A stretch of DNA of 64,000 nucleotides from UBA9676 sp963741615 (GTDB taxonomy: Bacteria; Actinomycetota; Actinomycetes; Streptosporangiales; Streptosporangiaceae), in NCBI GenBank assembly GCA_963741615.1, contig CAVUIU010000019.1, forward strand, positions 248,001 to 312,000, written 5' to 3'. Each line of letters opens with the position of its first letter. Position 1 is the first letter of the stretch. Below the pieces are notes generated by a model. The model was not told the origin of the DNA, searched no databases, and saw only the letters and a list, made by a program, of their open reading frames with translations. Both the position numbers and the translations under genes were made by a program. Positions 57,752 through 64,000 of this stretch are shown one piece after another.

Positions 57752-58750
57752 GTGGAACACAGGCGGCTGGGCCGCAGCGGGCTCAAGGTCAGCGAGATCG
57801 CCTACGGCAACTGGATCACGCACGGATCGCAGGTGGCGGAGGACGCCGCACGACGGTGCGTGGAGGCGGCGCTGGACGAGGGCATCACCACCTTCGATAC
57901 CGCGGACGTCTACGCCGGGACCCGGGCCGAGGAAGTGCTCGGGCGCGCGCTGCGGGGCGTGCGGCGTGAGTCGGTGGAGATCTTCACCAAGGTGTACTGG
58001 CCGACGGGCCCCGGGCCGAACGACCGCGGCCTGTCGCGCAAGCACATCATGGAATCCGCGCACGCCTCGCTCCGCCGGCTGCAGACCGACCACCTGGACC
58101 TGTACCAGGCTCACCGGTACGACCACGAGACGCCGCTCGAGGAGACCCTGCGCGCGTTCGACGACCTGGTCCGTCAGGGGAAGGTGCTCTACGTCGGGGT
58201 CTCCGAGTGGCGGGCGGAGGAGATCGCGTCGGCGCTGCGGATCGCCACCGGCGCCGGGCTCGACCGCATCGTCTCCAACCAGCCGCAGTACAACATGATC
58301 TGGCGGGTCATCGAGTCCGAGGTCATCCCGGAGTGCGAGAAGGAAGGGATCGGCCAGATCGTCTGGTCACCGATCGCGCAGGGGGCGCTCACCGGCAAGT
58401 ACCTGCCCGGCGGCGCCCCCCCACCCGGGTCGCGGGCGACCGACCCGAGCGGTTCCCCCTTCATCAGGGACTATCTGACCGATGACATCCTGGGCCGGGT
58501 GCAGCGGCTCAGGCCGGTCGCCGACGAGGCGGGGCTGAGCCTGGCCCAGCTGGCGGTCGCGTGGGTGCTGCAGAACCCGAACGTGTCCGCCGCGATCGTG
58601 GGCGCAACCCGCCCGGAACAGGTGCGGGAGAACGCGCGGGCGGCGGGGGTCCGGCTCGACCCCGAACTGATGCGCAGGATCGACGAGATCCTGGGTCCCG
58701 AGATCGAGCGGGACCCAGCGCGCACCGTCAGTCCCCGGCAGCGGCCCTGA
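57752..58750 (+). CDS. Aldo/keto reductase
   Basis: NADPH-dependent reductase of 332 residues. It has LGRSGLKVSEIAYG, the catalytic Asp and Tyr in FDTADVYAGTRAEEVLG, Lys in EIFTKVYW, His in LYQAHRYD and the C-terminal cofactor part VGATRPEQVRENARA. It resembles the voltage-gated K+ channel beta-subunit/YghZ-like subgroup by its DTADVY and QPQYNM segments. Substrate unknown. Confidence 0.92.
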   Translation: MEHRRLGRSGLKVSEIAYGNWITHGSQVAEDAARRCVEAALDEGITTFDTADVYAGTRAEEVLGRALRGVRRESVEIFTKVYWPTGPGPNDRGLSRKHIMESAHASLRRLQTDHLDLYQAHRYDHETPLEETLRAFDDLVRQGKVLYVGVSEWRAEEIASALRIATGAGLDRIVSNQPQYNMIWRVIESEVIPECEKEGIGQIVWSPIAQGALTGKYLPGGAPPPGSRATDPSGSPFIRDYLTDDILGRVQRLRPVADEAGLSLAQLAVAWVLQNPNVSAAIVGATRPEQVRENARAAGVRLDPELMRRIDEILGPEIERDPARTVSPRQRP

Positions 58751-58798
58751 CCGGCAGCCCTGACCGCCAGCCGAGCCCGCAGCCCGGCCGGTGGACCG

Positions 58799-59008
58799 TT
58801 AGTCCTCGGGGTGCAGGCTCATGGGGCCGTATTCGGGCCGGTCCTCTTCCAGCAGCGTCACCTGGTCCACGCCCGCCTCCAGCAGCCCGCGCCAGCTCTC
58901 GCCGAGCCACGACTCCGCGTCACTCTGGCTGCCAAAGCTCTCCTTCGGCAGTTCACGCCCTGTGGCCGGTGTCCCGTCCATCTTCTCGAACCGCCAGGTC
59001 CACGCCAT
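58799..59008 (-). CDS. Small conserved actinobacterial protein
   Basis: A 69-residue protein starting MAWTWRFEKMDG, with SQSDAESWLGESWRGLLEAGVDQVTL and ending YGPMSLHPED. I recognise this pattern from other actinomycetes; function unknown. ATG 59006-59008 follows GGAGGAGG. Convergent with the aldo/keto reductase. Confidence 0.85.
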   Translation of the reverse strand: MAWTWRFEKMDGTPATGRELPKESFGSQSDAESWLGESWRGLLEAGVDQVTLLEEDRPEYGPMSLHPED

Positions 59009-59287
59009 ATCCCGCGACCTCCTCCGTTGCTCTGAGCGACCCTAGGGCATGCCGGCGATCTCAGGCCGGGAGACCCCCGGCCAGCTGCCGCCGGCAGGCG
59101 CGGCCGCCGGTCCGGGACCGCCGGCACCGTCGCGGCCTGGCCGGCGCAATGTTCGCCGATCCGGGATTGCTCGTGGAACGCCACGAGCCGGGCTCGCCAA
59201 CCGTGTTAGGTTTTAACCCGCCAGTCCCGCGCCCGGCGCGGTTGAGGCTGCTGGGTCGACTCCCCAAATGATCAAGGTGGTGACGAC

Positions 59288-60175
59288 ATGACGCGCATTG
59301 TCGTCGTTGGTGACCTGATGACCGATACGGTCGCCCATGCCACGCTTCCCCTCGCCAAGGGCAGCGACACCCCCGCAACCGTGACCATGCACGGCGGCGG
59401 TTCGGGCGCCAACATCGCCGCCTGGCTGGCCGTGGACGGCGCCGAGGTGGCGTTCGTGGGACGGCGAGGCGCCGACATCGCCGGGCGCAACAGGGACATG
59501 GAGCTGATGGGTTACGGGGTGGACGCCCGCCTGGTCATGGACCCGGAGCGGCCGACCGGCACCTGCGTCGTGATGGTCACCCACAAGGGGGATCACACCA
59601 TGCTCTCCGACCCCGGCGCCAACGCCGCCCTGTCACCCGACGACCTGCCCAAAGACCTGTTCGCACCCGGCTGTCACCTGCATATTTCCGGCTATACGCT
59701 GCTGAACGAGGGTTCCCGGGCGGCCGCCGAGGCGGCGATGGAGCGGGCTCTGCACGCTGACATGAGCGTCTCGGTCAACGGCGCATCAGCGGCCCCGCTG
59801 GAGCGGATGGGCGCTGAGCCTTACCTGGAACTGACCAGCGGCGTCACCGTGCTGATCGTGAACGCGGCGCAGGCGGCCGTGCTCACCGGGCGGGACGACC
59901 CCGGCCAGGCCATCCGGGTGCTGACCGCCTGGTATCCCCAGGTGGTGGTGAAACTCGGCGCCGACGGTGCCGTGTTCGCCAACGGGCGGGACCCGGTCCG
60001 GGTTCCCGCACAGCCACTGGAGCGGTTCGTGGACGGCACCGGCGGCGGGGATGCGTTCTGCGCTGGGTTCCTTCCCCCGTGGCTGGACAAGAAGCCGCCG
60101 GCGGAAGCGCTGGCAAGCGGCTGCCTGCTGGCGGCGCGGGCGCTTGGCCTGGTCGGCGCCCGCCCCGGGCTCTGA
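59288..60175 (+). CDS. PfkB-family carbohydrate kinase
   Basis: Predicted sugar or nucleoside kinase of 295 residues. It begins IVVVGDLMTDTVAH, has HGGGSGANIAAWLA for substrate binding and DGTGGGDAFCAGFL with the catalytic Asp. Several relatives are annotated ribokinase; the sugar cannot be told. ATG 59288 follows AAGGTGGTG. The 279 bp upstream contain TTAGGTTTTAACC, a possible promoter or operator. Confidence 0.9.
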   Translation: MTRIVVVGDLMTDTVAHATLPLAKGSDTPATVTMHGGGSGANIAAWLAVDGAEVAFVGRRGADIAGRNRDMELMGYGVDARLVMDPERPTGTCVVMVTHKGDHTMLSDPGANAALSPDDLPKDLFAPGCHLHISGYTLLNEGSRAAAEAAMERALHADMSVSVNGASAAPLERMGAEPYLELTSGVTVLIVNAAQAAVLTGRDDPGQAIRVLTAWYPQVVVKLGADGAVFANGRDPVRVPAQPLERFVDGTGGGDAFCAGFLPPWLDKKPPAEALASGCLLAARALGLVGARPGL

Positions 60176-60192
60176 CCGCGGCCCGGCGGCCA

Positions 60193-60285
60193 GCCGCCAC
60201 CAGGACCGCAGCCACCACCAGGACCGCAGCCGCCACGAGAACCGCAGGCATCCCGATGCTCCCGATGTCCCCGATGTCCCCGGGC
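60193..60285. repeat. 18-bp and 9-bp tandem repeats between PfkB kinase and SDR genes
   Basis: Three 18-bp units (GCCnCCACCAGGACCGCA type) at 60193-60246 are followed by shorter CCCGATGTC-type units to about 60285. They fill the 130-bp gap between two plus-strand genes. Confidence 0.8.
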
Positions 60286-60305
60286 CACGTTCGCCGTGTT
60301 CGCCC

Positions 60306-61079
60306 ATGACCGGCTTCATCGACGGCCTGTTCTCGCTGCAAGGCAAGGTAGCCCTGGTGACCGGGGGCAGTTCGGGCATCGGCCGCGCTATGGCTGGCGC
60401 GCTGGGCCGCGCGGGCGCCCGGGTGGTGGTGCTGGCCCGGGGGGAGGCGGCGCTCGCGGAGACCGAGGCCTGGCTGCGGGCTGACGGCTGCCATGCGGCG
60501 TGGATCCGGGCCGACCTCGCCGACCGGGCCGGCACCGAGCAGGCCGCGGCGGCGGCCATCGCGGCGTTCGGCGAGCCCGACATTCTGGTGAACGCGGCGG
60601 CCCTGAACATCCGGCCGCCGATGGCCACCCTGACGCTCGCCGACTGGGACCGGCTGATGGCCGTGAACCTCACCGCACCGTTCCTGCTGGGCCAGCGGTT
60701 TGGCCCGGCGATGGCCGCGCGCGGATGGGGGCGGATCATCAACATCGCGTCCCAGCAGGCGATCAGGGCGTTCGGCAACAGCGGGGGTTACGGCGCCTCC
60801 AAGGCCGCCCTCACCGCGCTGACCAGGTCCCAGTCCGAGGCCTGGGCGCCGGCGGGCGTGTGCTGCAACGCGATCGCACCGGGCTTCGTCGCCACCCCGC
60901 TCACCCGCGAGGTGGCCAGCGACCCGGTGCGCTCGGCCGCGCTCGCCGCGCGCACCATGATCGGGCGCAATGGTGAGGCCGCCGACTTCGAGGGCATCGC
61001 CGTGTTCCTGGCCAGCCGCGCCAGCGACTACGTCACGGGCCAGCTGATCTGCGTGGACGGCGGCTTTTCGGCTACCTGA
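60306..61079 (+). CDS. Short-chain dehydrogenase/reductase
   Basis: NAD(P)-dependent oxidoreductase of 257 residues. The cofactor loop is TGGSSGIGRAMA, NAALN replaces the common NAG, IINIAS holds the catalytic Ser region (shifted: IASQQA), and YGASKAA is the Tyr-x3-Lys motif; the substrate loop PGFVATPLT and C-terminal VDGGFSAT are also present. ATG 60306 is chosen because the longer open frame runs through repeats and the upstream kinase. Substrate unknown. Confidence 0.9.
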   Translation: MTGFIDGLFSLQGKVALVTGGSSGIGRAMAGALGRAGARVVVLARGEAALAETEAWLRADGCHAAWIRADLADRAGTEQAAAAAIAAFGEPDILVNAAALNIRPPMATLTLADWDRLMAVNLTAPFLLGQRFGPAMAARGWGRIINIASQQAIRAFGNSGGYGASKAALTALTRSQSEAWAPAGVCCNAIAPGFVATPLTREVASDPVRSAALAARTMIGRNGEAADFEGIAVFLASRASDYVTGQLICVDGGFSAT

Positions 61080-61154
61080 AGCCATGCCGCGCCGACGGCG
61101 GTACCCGCGCCACGCGGCGTGCGTTAGGCATGGTAGGGGGGTGCAGGCGGCACA

Positions 61155-63710
<2,556 letters not shown>

Positions 63711-63811
63711 CCCAGGTACCCCAACGTGCGCGGGCCGCTCAGCGCCCCCGGCGGCCTTGCGGCCCGTTCAGCCGCGGGCCCGCGGGCCCGGCGCCGCTGC
63801 TGCCAGGCTGC

Positions 63812-64000
63812 TCAGCCGCCCACTCGCCCCGGATCGGCGGCAGCGGTGGCCAGCGCGGCGATGAGGTCCCGCGGCCCCGCTTGCGGCTGGTCGCCGAACT
63901 GCCACCAGCAGGCGATCGACCTGCCCTTCGGCCCCGGGTCGAACACGTCGCCGCGGAAGCACCCGCCCCGGTCCAGCAGTGCCAGGTCCTTGTCGTCCTC
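63812..64000 (-). CDS. C-terminal part of an unknown protein, cut by the window edge
   Basis: The minus strand has 62 codons reading from the edge to a stop at 63812-63814, with segments LLDRGGCFRGDVFDPGP and SIACWWQFGDQPQAGP then an alpha-helical end. Codon use (GC at third positions) fits a real gene, and the opposite strand offers nothing better. I do not recognise the family. Confidence 0.55.
   Translation of the reverse strand, partial: EDDKDLALLDRGGCFRGDVFDPGPKGRSIACWWQFGDQPQAGPRDLIAALATAAADPGRVGG

Overview
This 64 kb window is core chromosome of a high-GC Gram-positive actinomycete. It is very GC-rich with GC-rich third codon positions, uses many GTG starts, and carries bldD, whiB-free developmental/respiratory gene order, PASTA kinase, qcrCAB/ctaCDEF and DUF3043-type genes found only in Actinobacteria. 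From memory, the gene order follows the Mycobacterium tuberculosis Rv2172c-Rv2204c and Streptomyces coelicolor SCO2100-SCO2160 regions. An order such as Streptosporangiales is plausible, but I cannot name a species. I see no prophage, IS element, CRISPR array, tRNA or rRNA.

Layout. 1-2.3 kb: pyrR-pyrB-pyrC on the minus strand, coupled by GTGA overlaps and preceded by a PyrR-binding RNA hairpin. 2.6-3.2 kb: bldD. 3.3-6.7 kb: HEPN protein, acetyltransferase, metF and a polyprenyl diphosphate synthase. 6.7-11.1 kb: Rv2175c-like DNA-binding protein, a flavoprotein reductase and a PknL-type PASTA kinase. 11.2-14.5 kb: a GT-C glycosyltransferase and endonuclease IV. 14.45-15.7 kb: an aromatic leader peptide, a strong hairpin and DAHP synthase. 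15.7-25.3 kb: thiI, peroxiredoxin, acetyltransferase, a broken GH15 gene, acyl-CoA ligase, methyltransferase, pyrophosphate-type phosphofructokinase and glycerol kinase. 25.3-30.8 kb: MarR remnant, plsC, hydrolase, membrane protein, glucokinase with its upstream SCO2127-like partner, SRPBCC and phosphoesterase. 30.9-38.1 kb: fadD, pimB-type mannosyltransferase, NlpC/P60 hydrolase under a c-di-AMP riboswitch, a tiny cysteine protein, a DnaQ-like exonuclease, an Lrp ligand-domain protein and trpD. 38.1-51.2 kb: the aerobic respiratory cluster (ctaE, qcrCAB, ctaF, ctaD, ctaC, ctaG) with an L,D-transpeptidase, TusA, adenosine kinase and ErpA. 51.3-54.0 kb: ApbE, FMN-binding protein and ferric-reductase-like flavoprotein. 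54.1-56.9 kb: PspAB, HtpX, PspAA and PspA. 57.1-64 kb: DUF3043, aldo/keto reductase, PfkB kinase, SDR, a ParC/GyrA-like topoisomerase subunit and a partial unknown gene.

How it fits together. The cytochrome bcc-aa3 branch (qcrCAB, ctaC-F) has its assembly functions (CtaG, ErpA) nearby. Cell-envelope functions cluster around the mannosyltransferases, NlpC/P60 and L,D-transpeptidase. Central carbon entry (glucokinase, PFK, glycerol kinase) sits in the middle. Regulation is unusually readable from the DNA: a PyrR hairpin, an aromatic attenuator, a c-di-AMP riboswitch, and at least 15 genes with a TANNNT hexamer 6-7 nt before the start codon, the signature of leaderless transcripts.

Most notable: the aromatic leader/attenuator before DAHP synthase with a readable antiterminator, the c-di-AMP riboswitch, DFG-to-NFG change in the PASTA kinase, loss of the first catalytic Asp in the DnaQ-like exonuclease, a GH15 gene with an internal deletion, and repeated five-copy 24-bp tandem arrays in three unrelated genes.
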